Shown: positions 1-10,584 of the stretch, one piece after another
Numbering within the stretch: the first letter of the stretch is position 1
How the letters are laid out: the number at the start of each line of letters is the position of its first letter
NCBI GenBank assembly: GCA_027596945.1
Contig: JADGJH010000050.1
Coordinates: forward strand, 1 to 31,177
Source: Physocladia obscura
Taxonomy: Eukaryota > Chytridiomycota > Chytridiomycetes > Chytridiales > Chytriomycetaceae
Length of the DNA: 31,177 bases
Direction: 5' to 3'
Notes under the pieces: generated by a model
Databases searched by the model: none
The model's input: the letters and a program-made list of their open reading frames with translations, nothing else
What the model was told of the DNA's origin: nothing
Made by a program: the position numbers and the translations under genes

Positions 1-39
1 CACACACACACACAGACACACAGACAGACAGGCACACAC
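1..39. repeat. CA/CAGA microsatellite inside an intron
   Basis: An imperfect (CA)n tract with CAGA interruptions fills positions 1-39. On the minus strand it reads as a GT-rich repeat that begins exactly at the inferred 5' splice site of the WD40 gene (exon boundary at 40/39), so the repeat itself supplies the GTGTGT donor. The intron continues beyond the window edge. Confidence 0.85.
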
Positions 40-2198
40 CATTTAACATTGGACAAAAAGAAATATGTGAGATTGGCTTTTTCGTTTGCTCATTCAATAA
101 CACCTGAACAGGTTTTCCTAAAACACAAATACAAATTCAAAATTCAAATTTTAAGGTACCCAAAAATAAAATAAAAATAGACTACAAACTTGTGCGAACA
201 TCCCAAGTTTTTAAGTACCCATTCGAATCAGCACTGAGAACATATATACTATCCTTATAAACATGAATAGAATTTATCATGCCATCATTTACAAACGATG
301 TTGCCTGATCCGGTGTGCGGCGATCAAACAGCCCCAAAATATTTCGAGTCGTGCCATAATAAAATTGATTTTTATCTAAAAGGCGATTATTAAGATTTTC
401 AATTGATCAGCACGTGTCGGTTAAATATATATATATGACAAACTTTACCGACTGAATTAAACTGCACACACTGCACAAACCCATCACAATCGAAAGATTC
501 AAGGAACGACCGAGTTTCAACATCCCAAGTTTTGCATGTTTGATCATATGCCTGCTCAGAAAAAAATTTTAAAAAAAAAGAAAGAAAAAAAGTGTCAAAC
601 TGACCCCCGATAATAACAAACTCGAATCATCACTCCAACACAAATCAGAGATGTTCAAAGAATGCCGTTTCAACACCGACACATCTTTTCCACCCGTCTG
701 CGCAGCCGGCGCCGTTATTATTGTCGGGCTGTCCCATACGCGTATCGTCTTGTCAAACGACCCAGTTGCTATAAACTTGCCGCACGGTGAAAACTGGATC
801 GCATATATAGCCCCCGAATGGCCTTTCAGTTCATGTTTAAGATAAAAGTTTTTTGTATCGCGTAAATTGCTGCTGTTGTTGCTGTTTGTGCTGTTACTGT
901 TACTGTTGCCGTTGCTGTTATTACTTCCGTTTGCGTTGACGTTTCCGCTGATTATGGCGGAATTCGTATTGCTGTTACTGCAAGCTGCGGTGGCTTTTAT
1001 CAATTCTGCATCAGCTGAGTTATCGGTTTTAGTCGTTTTCCTTCTAAATTTTTTTTTTTTTTTCTCACCATCATTACTAATCTTTGCAAACGTTGCGAAA
1101 ATAGCTGGTGAGGTCGCGGATTGCTGTAAATGCAGCTGTTGCAGTAATTGCAGTTGCTGTAATTGTTGTTGTTGCTGTTGAGGAGGTAGACCAGGAGACG
1201 GATTATTTGAACTGTAGTTCGAATTTTGATGACTTTGAAATAAGTCAGAGGGAGCTGCGGGAAGTGAAGCCGGTAATGATATTGTAGAGATCGGCGACAA
1301 CGGAATTAGAGGTTGCTGTTGTTGCTGATTTTGCTGTTGTTGCGACTGTGGTTGCTGAAATGGTTGTTGAGTAGCTGGAGGAAGTGCGGGGCTGTTTGAA
1401 GTGGATGTACGAGACGCGTTTGAGGAATTTGAATTAATATCGCAAACGAGAGAATCAATCAGAATGGAATCGTCTTCCAGGCCATTCAAATCGAAACAGA
1501 ATGACGATGATGCATTTTGTTGTTGAAGTTTTAATTGATCTTGCAGCTGTTGCAACAGAAGCTGCTGTGACGGATTCAGTTGTTGCTGTTGTTGCTGCAG
1601 TGATTGTTGCAACTGTAACTGGAGTTGCAGATGCTGCTGTTGTAGTTTTCGAGATGGCGATGGTGCATCTTGTACATTATTTTTATTATATGTGGAAGTA
1701 GCTATTGGTGCGAGTGTGGGTGTTGTTGCAGCGGCAAGCTGGGCAGAGGCTGATGCGGCGGCAGAAGTTGAATGCACAAACGCGTTAAACTTGAGCGATA
1801 AATCAAAAAGGCTTTTTTTGAGTGCGCTGTTTTCCTGATTGTAAAAACATTTTTAAAAACGCCACTTCCAAAAGCCACATGACACCCAATCAACACATCT
1901 AATCTCATATTCCATTAAATGCCCAAATACCAGTACCAACAGTAACCAACAACAGTCTGATTCCAAAAATACGGACATCCACATGCACCATCAGCATACG
2001 TTTTTATTGCTATTATTTTTCTTTTTTCTGAAGAAAACAGCTTACCTTTTCCAAATCCGTCACTCGCAGCTTAAGCATTCGAAGTTCCTTATCGTCTTTA
2101 ACCGCCAATTCGCGATCTCGATCTTTGTCTCGATCTCTTTCCCGTTCGCGCTCACGAATCGCATTATTCAAGCCTACTCCGCTTGTTGTGGATTCCAT
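40..2198 (-). CDS. WD40-repeat protein with N-terminal coiled coil and polyQ/polyN region (partial, 3' end off window)
   Basis: Exons 2046-2198, 605-1834, 449-551, 190-375 and 40-117 join in phase at GT-AG sites (introns 211, 53, 73 and 72 nt), giving 583 codons before the frame enters an intron at 39 and leaves the window. Residues 1-70 are Arg/Glu/Asp-rich and heptad-like (LRVTDLEKENSALKKS spans the first junction). Long polyQ, a KKKKKFRRK basic patch and Asn/Ser-rich stretches follow. From about residue 380 WD40 blades begin: GHSGAIYAIQFSPCG, then WD closings KTIRVWD, KTWDVETR, LFDRRTP and KTWDVRTR. About four blades are visible, so the rest of the propeller should lie to the left. An apparent stop at 182-184 is intronic: splicing at 189/118 restores a blade-like frame. 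Such proteins scaffold complexes; the specific family is not recognised. Start Met 2198 was chosen over 2225 without strong evidence. Confidence 0.8.
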
Positions 2199-4764
2199 TC
2201 TGCAGAAATTTTCGAACTGGTTCACACAAAATCAAAATTTTTGCTCTTTCCAATGACAAATGAAAGAATAATTGACTCTCTGCTACTAAAACTATTAGTA
2301 TAACTCGTCAAACTTTTCCTTTTTATCAATTTCATATGTTCTATTTTCCTTCTTTCATTCCTGCTATCCTTCCTTCCTTTATTCTTTCTCATCCATTCCC
2401 CTCCCCTTAGCTCATTTTTTTTCAAGTTATTTGTATTCATTTTATTTTTTGTCATTTATTGCTTCTCTTTAATCAAAGCTCTTAATTAAAATAAAGATCT
2501 TTATTGATTATGGCTAATTTAATAGAGGGAAAAAATTGGAAATAGTTTGCATCTGAACTTGACTTAAGTAATCTGCACAATGGCAAAAATGATTTGATCA
2601 ATATCAGTTCATGTACAGATCCTAAGTTTGCCAGAAGAGAGGAATATGGGGAAGTGTGGGTGTGGGTTGTGGAGTTTGGGATTTTTGTGTGGTAATGGTT
2701 TCTTTCCATTGTCTTTAAGTTCAAACCATTACCCACCTGTCCTTTCCACCCAATATTCCATTATGTTAGATTTAAAAGAATAAATATAAAATAAACCAGC
2801 TGAATACACAAATTAGAAGTGCTGAATTAGAGATTGAGAAATTACTTATTAAACCCTAAAACAGAAATTTGGTTTGAACAAATTTCTGTCAAAAAATTTA
2901 TTTTAAGAATGTTCATTAGCGAAGGAATTAATGTTCCAGCTTTGTCACATATTCAAACAAAAAAATAATTAGTGCTATTGGAAATGATTTAAATGAGACA
3001 CAAATTAGAGTATTTTGTTTGAGCATTTTGTTTAAAAGTTCCATTCTTAGAACAATAGACAAAAAAGCTTTTAACCAAAATTAAATTAATATGCTCAGGA
3101 AAACCATTTGAAGTCAATCCACAGGCACAAGATTTAGCACATTGCTGTGTCACAGTTCAATCTCCATATTTGCAAGACTGCAAAGTTTTTAAAAATTCCA
3201 TAAACTGACTGTTGGTTGTTTTGTTGGAGTTTGTGTTACTTTATGGTGGAAGACATCAGACAAAACCCAGATAAACCATTTTATCATTTTTATTTCTATA
3301 CACATAAAGGAAATGTCAAATTTATTTTCCAGATATAGTATTATAACTATTGTATTTTTAGCAATTATTTACAAATATAACAATTAAGTTATAAAGTCAT
3401 TGTCTAAGTCATTCTATTCATTCACAGAGAATGGAGAAATGGCAAGTGGGTACTTGATTCATAACTTCATTTATGGAAAACAAAAGCACAAGCAACATGA
3501 AAAAAAATCAAAAAAAATTGAAGATAATTGCAGATACATATCAAATGCAAATCTGTAAAGTCTGCAATTTACAATGACTTAAGCCAGTATATTTTTTTAT
3601 TATCTTATATTTTAAATAGGATATTCATGTGTATAAATAATAAATTGAATGCATTGAAAAAAAAATAATTTTATTTTAAATTAAAAAAGCTATTTTAAAA
3701 CCAGTATAGCAGGTAGCAGATACTGAATTCAATAAAAATATTTTCTGCTTTTTTTCCACCTAATGTTTGTGGGTTAAGTATTTTCAGCTATTACAACTGA
3801 CTTTGAAATAACATCAATAAATTTTAGTGCATAAAAAATATGTGAAATTCATATTGCATTGAAAATTTCTCTCAGGCATTGTTGTCATTTCAAATGCATT
3901 GTAAAACATTTTTTTTAAAATACTTATGGCAGTAATGCATTTAAAATTTTGATAATCAAAAAAAAAAAAATGCATAAAAAGTGTCAAAAATTTATTATAA
4001 TTCATTGTCAGAATTTCTTGAGTTTCCTGATGTGTGATGGGGGTTGAACATGCACCACCTTCAACTTCCTCTTTGACTCCTTCCCCACCACTATCACCCC
4101 AGTCTATACCTTTATAAATACCTGCATACATATTGAAAAATAATTTAAATGCCATAGATACTCTCTCTCTCCAACTTGTACTTTACTTGGCTTGTCCAAA
4201 ACTGCTGTCTTCTTCTCAGACTAAAATGATGTATTCAATGTTTTTGCTTTCTGGAGATGGTGGTTTGATGTTCCGAGAAAGTGGCAAATTGGAGATTTGG
4301 ATGATTTCTGAATTGCCACCAAACTCCCCAAATCTCCACAAACCCCAAACTAAACATTCCCCATTACAAGTTCCATAAATAAATGATTAAGCCCTCTTGG
4401 TATTGTTTCCTTAATGACTCTGAACAGCTAACGCAATGCAATTATACTTGAGTTCTCAAAAAGGTTATCTACAAATTAATTAAAGCTTTTAACAGTGGCT
4501 TTTCTTCACTCTCTTAATCAAGACAAATTTCCACCAAGCTTTGGTCTATTCATCTCATTTCCTTAAGTCTCCATGAAATCCTTCTATTGACCAATTCATG
4601 TTGCTCAAACTATATATTTGAAGAAACGAATTTGTTAGTATGTGAATTTAAAACAATATTCCAGGATGCAAGACTTCAGATTGAGAAACGTTAATACCAA
4701 GTTCCACCCTCCGTCTGTGGATAGCAGTGTGAGAAATAAAGATCGCGTCCTTTTTTTGCTGAAA
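2199..4764. other. AT-rich spacer without a supportable gene
   Basis: This 2.6 kb stretch lies between the divergent WD40 and cyclophilin genes and is richer in A/T than its surroundings, with many stops in all frames. It holds only short frames (for example 3814-4155 minus and 4133-4378 plus) with no family I can support. It contains homopolymer runs, a 10-bp perfect inverted repeat at 2861-2889 and a short CT run near 4150. The 3814-4155 minus frame has an acidic Trp-Gly-Asp-Ser-Gly-Gly stretch vaguely like transposase C-termini, too weak to call. The promoters of both flanking genes must lie in its outer parts. Confidence 0.6.
2861..2889. repeat. Perfect 10-bp inverted repeat
   Basis: ACAGAAATTT at 2861-2870 is matched by its exact reverse complement AAATTTCTGT at 2880-2889, with a 9-nt spacer. 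It lies in the AT-rich spacer. It may be a chance hairpin or a remnant of a decayed element; no target-site duplication was recognised. Confidence 0.6.
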
Positions 4765-6139
4765 ATGAATGTCGAAACCAAAAGGGTGTTTCTTGATGTT
4801 TCTGTTGGCGTACGTCCGGCCGGGCGCCTCATCATTGAGCTCTTCGTTGCCGATGCTCCAAAAGCTGCTGAAAACTTCCGATGTTTATGCACTGGCGAAA
4901 AGGGTATTGGGCGTACAGGAGTGAAACTATGGTATAAGAACTCGACTTTCCACCGAGTCATCAAAGGATTTATGATCCAGGCAAGAATAATTCAAAAATG
5001 GGCTATTCCATAGCCGTAATCCTTCTCCTACATGATCTTTGCAACATAATCACTAAAGCAAAATAATAAATAATAAAAAACAGGGAGGTGATTTCATCAA
5101 CCACAATGGCACAGGTGGTGAATCAATATATAATGGCGGAGGAACATTCGACGATGAACCGTTCATCAGAAAACACAACGAGCCATATCTTTTGAGTTGC
5201 GCGAATTCAGGCCCAAACACAAACCGCTCCCAGTTTTTTATAACTTCGAAACCTGTTCCACATCTTGACGGAAAGCATGTTGTTTTTGGTTCGTCTCGCA
5301 TTTGAATTCATGATTGCTCTTTTGTTCTCACCGGTTTTAGGTCGTTTGGTTTCTGGGATGGACATTTTTCGGGCGCTCGAAACTGTGCCAACGGACAGTA
5401 AAGACAAGCCACTGGATCCAATTGTAGTCATGCATTGCGGTGAATTAATCAAAAAATCGAGTGCCTCTGGCCCATCCTCATCTTCAGCAGTAGTTCAAGA
5501 AAAAAAGAAAGCCGGACGTTCTTCACCATCAAAATCTTCATCTTCATCGGAAAGTAGCGAGAGCAACAGTTCTGATTCTTCCAACTCGTCTGAATCTGAA
5601 TCCGATGATAAAAAGAATTCAAAACGTCGCCGTCGAAACAAGAAGTCATTCTCGAAAAGCAAATCTGCCAAAAAATCAAAAAAATCCAGCCGTAATCGCC
5701 GCCAACGCAGCAGCTCGTCTTCGTCAGAAAATGAAGACTCGGAACTGGAAAATGCTGGAAAGGGAAGTAAATCGGTGGCTACTGCTGTAATTCCAAGAGA
5801 GGACATTGAACACAAATTTTTGGATCGCGGTTTTTCCCGTGGTGTAGAAAAACTTGTCCAGGCTCAAAAACGTGCGCATGAAATCATCAAAGAAAGATCT
5901 GAGCATATTAGAACTGATTCGGCAGGAAGGGTTGTCAAAGGAAGAGGATCATTGGTGAGAAATTTTTCTTATTTCATCTTTTTGACTGGTGTTTGTTTTT
6001 TAATTAGAGTTTTGGAGACCGTGATAAACACTCATATAGCAAAAATAATGCTAATCGATATCCGAGAAATAATCATCGAAACTCGCACAGCACCACAGAC
6101 AAAGCCAAAAAATCAGAAAATATGTTGGACAGCCGTTAA
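4765..6139 (+). CDS. SR-rich nuclear cyclophilin (peptidyl-prolyl isomerase, PPIG/NKTR type)
   Basis: Exons 4765-4980, 5084-5288, 5341-5954 and 6008-6139 give 388 residues. The cyclophilin fold occupies about residues 1-175: [34 protein letters not shown] (catalytic Arg and Gln), [10 protein letters not shown] and [10 protein letters not shown]. His replaces the Trp of cyclophilin A before LDG, as in SR-cyclophilins of the PPIG/NKTR group. The tail is Ser/Lys/Arg-rich with many SS, SK and RRR runs, ending in a basic Asn/His-rich exon. Family knowledge: such proteins isomerise X-Pro bonds in splicing and transcription factors in nuclear speckles. The first intron (4981-5083) has a GC donor. 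ATG 4765 was chosen because it immediately precedes the fold; two upstream in-frame ATGs (4642, 4666) would add unconserved sequence. It is convergent with the next gene, with stops 81 bp apart. Confidence 0.93.
4981..5083 (+). other. GC-AG intron in the cyclophilin gene
   Basis: The exon ends in CAG and the intron starts GCAAGA and ends AACAG. No GT is available at the junction, and joining here rebuilds the invariant cyclophilin segment GFMIQGGDF. The extended donor match (CAG|GCAAG) is typical of genuine GC-AG introns. Confidence 0.88.
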
Positions 6140-6220
6140 CAAACTTTAATTTGTCACAAAATAAAAGAAAGTTAATACTTATTTTTTATTTTCTAAAAAT
6201 TTTTTTGTTCTTTATTTAAA

Positions 6221-7630
6221 TTATTCAAGTTTGGACAAAAACCTTCGACCATTCTTAATCGCAATCTGTGAAACTTGGTTTACTGCCTCTTTTTTTGCTT
6301 TCATTTTTTCTCTCTCATATTCATCCATAAAAACCCAATCAATATATTGCAGAATACTTTCCATTTGCTGCTCAAATCCAATTGGTTTGAATACTCGTAT
6401 ATCGAACCGTGACCCATGTTGATCTGTCACTGTTGCAATCATACCATCCAAATTTAAATTTTCTTTGCGCGGTATTGATAAAGCACGTGCATTTCGTATC
6501 TCAATTGAAATATCGTTCTTTTCAAATTCGCCGCGGACTGAGCCGTCTGAAAAGGCGCAAAATGTTCCAACGCTTGGAATAGAAACTCTAGAAATCTCAT
6601 CGATGATATGATCAAGCGAATATTCACTTTCGGATGGTTTTTGAGTTATGGAATTTTTCAAAGAGGCATCAGAGCTGAGGAATTCAGAATATGACAAATG
6701 ATAGAGCCGCGTCATTTGGAATACGATCTGGCTCAATGGATATTTGATGCCAGTTCTGTGATTGGAGACATACTCTGGTGGATTTTCGATTGAATACATT
6801 TCTATTTCACAGTCAATACTATCTGTATAAACTGTCAAAAATGCGAAATCGTCTGTGGAACGAAATATTGTATTATCGAATTTGATTATTGCTTCAACCA
6901 TTACGTTACATTTGCTTAGAATGACGCGGTATAAAATTTGTTCAGTTTCTAAAATCTGTATAGGATTAACAGCAAGAGAATGAATGGAAGGGTTGAACGA
7001 TGTGTTAGATGATGACGATAGAAGCGATTCACAATTTTTTTGTGTTGGAATTGGAATAGCGACATAACGCGCAGTAGTGATGCATCCCGGAATATTTTTG
7101 GCAAAAAGAAGCACCTCTTCGTGCGATTGTTCCTGAAGAAGGAGTTTGACAGGGTAAACCCAAAAATAAGGAACGTCAAGGATAGAAAACGACAATGATA
7201 TTGTTGACTTTGGCAAAGATATATTAACGCAAATAGATTGCCTATGATCGGATAATAAAATTGCGGTGGAATTATCAAGTGATGTAATTTCGGTGGAGTT
7301 TCTGGAGAAAACGACTGAATATGGGAGAGGCCAGCGGGTGAAACTGTCGTGATTTGCAGACTTAAAAGCCGATTCGATTGAATGCATAGCTTGAAAAATG
7401 CGGAGATTTCCAATAGTTTTCTTCAGAGAAAGCGGTGCATTCTCAACAGAAACACGCAGAAGCTGCGATGAAGTGTTTGCGATTGCGTCACTGTGTTGGG
7501 TTTTTGCTGGGGTTGCTGTATTTGTTGTCTCGAAACAGACAGCAATGCTTCCGCTTGGAGACAACACAACTAACAATTCCGAATCCTTCTCATCTAATCC
7601 CGCTACAGAGCCGTCAAAAAAGCGTTTCAT
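6221..7630 (-). CDS. C5orf34: C5orf34 homologue (two-ended conserved protein, polo-box-like halves)
   Basis: A single-exon frame of 469 residues. Three blocks match the animal protein C5orf34 as I remember it: the N-terminus (FFDGSV then LLVVLSPSGS, residues 4-28), a block with RWP...EITSLDNS (99-121), and the C-terminal block IPSVGTFCAFSDGSV with an FEKNDISIEI strand (351-378), followed by a basic helix rich in Lys/Glu. YPLSQIVFQM before the third block also matches. The DGSV-strand-strand pattern at both ends recalls polo boxes; that is inference. The function is not established in the family. Its start lies 55 bp downstream of the COX19 stop on the same strand, so the promoter is short or lies within COX19. 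No introns were seen, unlike its neighbours. Confidence 0.72.
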   Translation of the reverse strand: MKRFFDGSVAGLDEKDSELLVVLSPSGSIAVCFETTNTATPAKTQHSDAIANTSSQLLRVSVENAPLSLKKTIGNLRIFQAMHSIESAFKSANHDSFTRWPLPYSVVFSRNSTEITSLDNSTAILLSDHRQSICVNISLPKSTISLSFSILDVPYFWVYPVKLLLQEQSHEEVLLFAKNIPGCITTARYVAIPIPTQKNCESLLSSSSNTSFNPSIHSLAVNPIQILETEQILYRVILSKCNVMVEAIIKFDNTIFRSTDDFAFLTVYTDSIDCEIEMYSIENPPEYVSNHRTGIKYPLSQIVFQMTRLYHLSYSEFLSSDASLKNSITQKPSESEYSLDHIIDEISRVSIPSVGTFCAFSDGSVRGEFEKNDISIEIRNARALSIPRKENLNLDGMIATVTDQHGSRFDIRVFKPIGFEQQMESILQYIDWVFMDEYEREKMKAKKEAVNQVSQIAIKNGRRFLSKLE

Positions 7631-7685
7631 TCTGGCGTTTTTCTTTTCTCTTTTTATTTTATTTTACTTTTTGTTGAAAACTCCT

Positions 7686-8064
7686 TCATATTCTGTCTCC
7701 TCGACCGCCAGTTGTTGAATTTTTTTCTTTGGATTCTGTAAGTGAGTCTGTATTGGTGTTTGTGAATCCTATATTTTCCAATCTGTCTGGCTCCATAAGT
7801 TTCCTGTTCCAAACGGTAACATAAACGAAGACAACGCAGAGAACCATACAATCATAACAAACAAGCTCACCGCTGCATCCGACACTCAATGTAAATACGC
7901 GAAAGCTCACGGCAGTTTGCGCTCTGTCCATGCGCTTCGTTCATACACTTCATGTAGGCTTCCATTGGGCCCTTGCACAGACCTTGAATATCCAGGGGGA
8001 ATGCGCCACGTTCGGGTGGAATAGCTCTGATGTTTGTGCGTTGGAACGAGTTTCCCATTGACAT
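7686..8064 (-). CDS. COX19: COX19, twin CX9C mitochondrial copper/cytochrome oxidase assembly protein
   Basis: Exons 7871-8064 and 7686-7803 (67-nt intron with GTGAGC donor) encode 103 residues. The COX19 signature PPERGAFPLD is followed by two CX9C motifs: C-KGPMEAYMK-C and C-RELSRIYIE-C. The exon junction lies in RMQRKLMEPDRLE, matching the family's conserved RMERKLM...PLEKLGF element, and the tail is Ser/Thr-rich. Family knowledge: COX19 is an intermembrane-space protein, oxidised by Mia40, needed for cytochrome c oxidase assembly and copper handling. The start at 8064 gives the usual short N-terminus; an upstream in-frame ATG at 8139 would overlap the divergent kinase start at 8118. The ATG-to-ATG gap to that kinase is only 53 bp, implying a bidirectional promoter. 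Confidence 0.95.
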
Positions 8065-8117
8065 GATGAATCTTTTTTCCAAAACTTTTTTGTCAAGCGC
8101 GCTCATCAAAAAACACG

Positions 8118-9994
8118 ATGGGAAGCGTTGTGCATGCACTCAAGCAGCCAACGCGCGATAATCCACTAACGCGTCTTTCAGTTCATATTGATACAACGTA
8201 TCACGAAATTGATAAGGTTCGCGTTGTGCTCCGCAATCCATGTTTATTTTCGAGGCTAATTTATGTGACAGCTGAAGTTGAAGGTGCGATTGCAGCAACA
8301 GCAACAACATCAACTGCTGCAAAAACAAAAACAGCAACAAAAACAACAGTACCCACCATCGCATTTGCAGCACTCGCATCAGTCGATGGAATTAAAAGTT
8401 CCAAGCACTTCATCAAAAATAACGACCACCGTCATTGAAGAAACTATTCGTTACGACGATGAAAAAGATGACTACATTTTCCGTGAAAACGAAATTTGGC
8501 ACAATAGGTTTAAAATAGTACGACGTCTTGGAAAGGGTTCATTTGGCCAGGTTTTCGAAGCGGTTGATATGTCCATTCTCGACAGCGCCGTTGCAATTAA
8601 GCCAGAGAAATTTCCGCCTTTATCATCTGCCGTAGCAATTAAAATTATCAAGAATCGAAAATCGTTTTACAATCAAGCTCTCATGGAAATAAAGATTTTG
8701 AAGCTTTTGAATGAAAAGGACGCTGATGACTCGAAGCGAATTGGTTGGTTAGTTTTATATGATTTATCATCTAAAATTTCAACAGTCCGAATGAAAGAGC
8801 ATTTTATTCATCGAAACCATCTATGTATTGTATATGAGCTCCTATCTGTCAATTTATACGAGGTCATCAAGATGGGCAGTTTTACTGGCCTCTCATTGAA
8901 TTTGATAAGAAAAGTTGCGAGTCAAATTTTGTCTGCTTTGAGGTTGTTGAGTCGCTCAGATGTACAAGTTATTCACTGTGATTTGAAACCAGAAAAGTGA
9001 GTTGTCTTTATTTTTCATATTTTACTTATTCTACTTTGTCGTCACCTAGTATTCTACTTTGTGATACACGCAGTGCAGCGATAAAAGTAATCGACTTTGG
9101 CAGTTCATGCTTCATCAACCAAAGGGTAGGAGTAATTTTTTAATTCCACGTAGATGAATAGTTGCAAATAAACAGGCATATGCATATATTCAAAGCCGCT
9201 TTTATCGATCTCCTGAAGTGATTCTGGGGCACTCGTACACGATGTCCATTGACATATGGTCTCTCGGTTGCATATTATATGAACTTTTCTCCGGGGAGCC
9301 TCTGTTTAGTGGGCAAACTGAACATGACCAGCTTATCCGAATCATCGATCTCCTTGGTCTTCCGCCACGTTCAATGCTTGATTCAGCTTCTGATGCGAAA
9401 ATTACATCAATGTTTCAAGTTTTACATTCTCCATCGCCACCGCTTCCAATCTATCCTTCTTCGACCTCATATTCTAAAAACACAGTGTCATCTGCAAAAC
9501 CTCAAATTGCCAGAGCTAATATTGCTAATTATAATAATACAGCTCGCATTTACCGTGCCATCGTTCCACCAACTTTTAAATCCCGCAACACAACCTTTGA
9601 CGCACTTTTTCAAACAAAATTTCAACGCGCACTGCAACTTGGAAAAGGTGCGCCGCATAATTTTCCGCCATCAAAACCAAATAGCATTTCGGATACCGAC
9701 AACAGTCCCACAATCATTACTGTAGAAAACCCTTTACGCGCATACAGCGCCTTTTCAGCAGATTTTGATCGGTTTAAGGATCTTGTTGTTCGTATGCTTG
9801 TGTATGATCCAAATGAAAGAATCACTCCGGAGGAAGCATTGAGGCACCCGTTTTTCAGCAAGTCTGTGATGGAACGAGAGACGAATACTGTATTGACAAT
9901 AAGCGAAAGTGGTGGTCAGCAGCGCCAGCAGCAATCGCAGGGAACATCTTCAATGAGTGTGCATGGGAGAGGTGGTTTGGTCGGAAACTTGTAA
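8118..9994 (+). CDS. DYRK1: DYRK1/minibrain-type dual-specificity kinase
   Basis: Exons 8118-8216, 8272-8743, 8786-8996, 9050-9125 and 9176-9994 yield 558 residues. The first exon encodes a DYRK-homology box (LTRLSVHIDTTYHEIDK). A polyQ stretch follows, then the kinase: GKGSFGQVFEA, VAIKIIKN, RNHLCIVYELLS, the DYRK-type catalytic loop HCDLKPEN (Cys replaces Arg of HRD), VIDFGSSC and the YAYIQSRFYRSPE activation loop with the autophosphorylated second Tyr position. The C-terminal ETNT resembles the DYRK1 class ATNT/GTNT element. A Ser/Gln-rich tail ends the protein. Oddities: AVAIK occurs twice because of a 14-codon insertion between the beta-3 lysine region and IIKN (8599-8643), and the 42-nt intron 8744-8785 is a multiple of three without stops. 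It is convergent with the next gene, with stops 47 bp apart. Confidence 0.95.
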
Positions 9995-10041
9995 AATGGA
10001 ACATGATTTTTGAAAAGACGCTATTTATTCAAATTATCTTT

Positions 10042-10584
10042 CTATTCATTCAATTTGAAAGCACTTGTTGCACTTGAGAACCATAGTTCGCTAGACCAGA
10101 GAGCAATTATATTTGAGATAATTGGATGTATTGCAAAAAGCTGAGGACGAATGACTTAACAACTTTCTGGCAGTTCGGGAAACTTACCTCAAGAGACCAA
10201 AACAAACCATTTCTTAAAATAATAGCTGCGCTACGCGCGCAAATTGAACTTTGTGAATAATCTCCATCGTCTACAGCTGATCCTTCACTGCCACAATTGA
10301 TCTCCTTGTAATTGAATGCCATCATGAAATTAACAGCTCCAATAAAACCGAGCAGAACTGTGGCAAATAGTCCCTGAAACGGAAAAATTTATGAAATTTA
10401 AAGTTGGAAAGTAGTTGAACTTTAAAACCAGATATAGCACATATATTTCCTGTTTGTGTTTTTTCAAAATAAAACCAATTGTTGCGATTGATACAGTTAT
10501 TTGCAAAATAAAGCACCAAGTTCCATCGTATGAGTCAAAAACGGAAGTAGAAGTTGTTGCTAATCTATGAACGACCATAGCCAT
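10042..10584 (-). CDS. Small multi-pass membrane protein, unrecognised
   Basis: Exons 10429-10584, 10188-10373 and 10042-10140 join in phase 0 (introns 55 and 47 nt, donors GTTTTAAA and GTAAGT) to give 147 residues. Hydrophobic segments are WCFILQITVSIATIGFIL, then across the first junction YLGLFATVLLGFIGAVNF, and a third region IHPIISNIIALW near the C-terminus. The loop between TM2 and TM3 has two Cys (INCGS, SSICAR). I do not recognise a family. The N-terminus is uncertain: instead of ATG 10584, an upstream exon 10642-10718 (MLTTDSLRNSW..., itself hydrophobic) could splice to 10564 in phase, giving 165 residues. The gene is divergent from CDK1, with about 300 bp between starts. Confidence 0.6.

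Noticed and set aside
182..184. In-frame stop ending the WD40 protein
   Set aside because: Splicing at donor 189 to acceptor 118 removes it and continues a WD40-like frame (KPVQVLLNEQ...ISHISFCP), so the stop is intronic.
569..1777. Treating the 402-residue frame as a complete polyQ protein
   Set aside because: Its Met is not the true start (in-frame exon sequence continues to 1834) and its C-terminal SLTLFFFLFF is intronic.
3814..4155. Possible transposase C-terminal fragment
   Set aside because: The resemblance is limited to acidic composition; no catalytic region, terminal repeats or target duplication seen.
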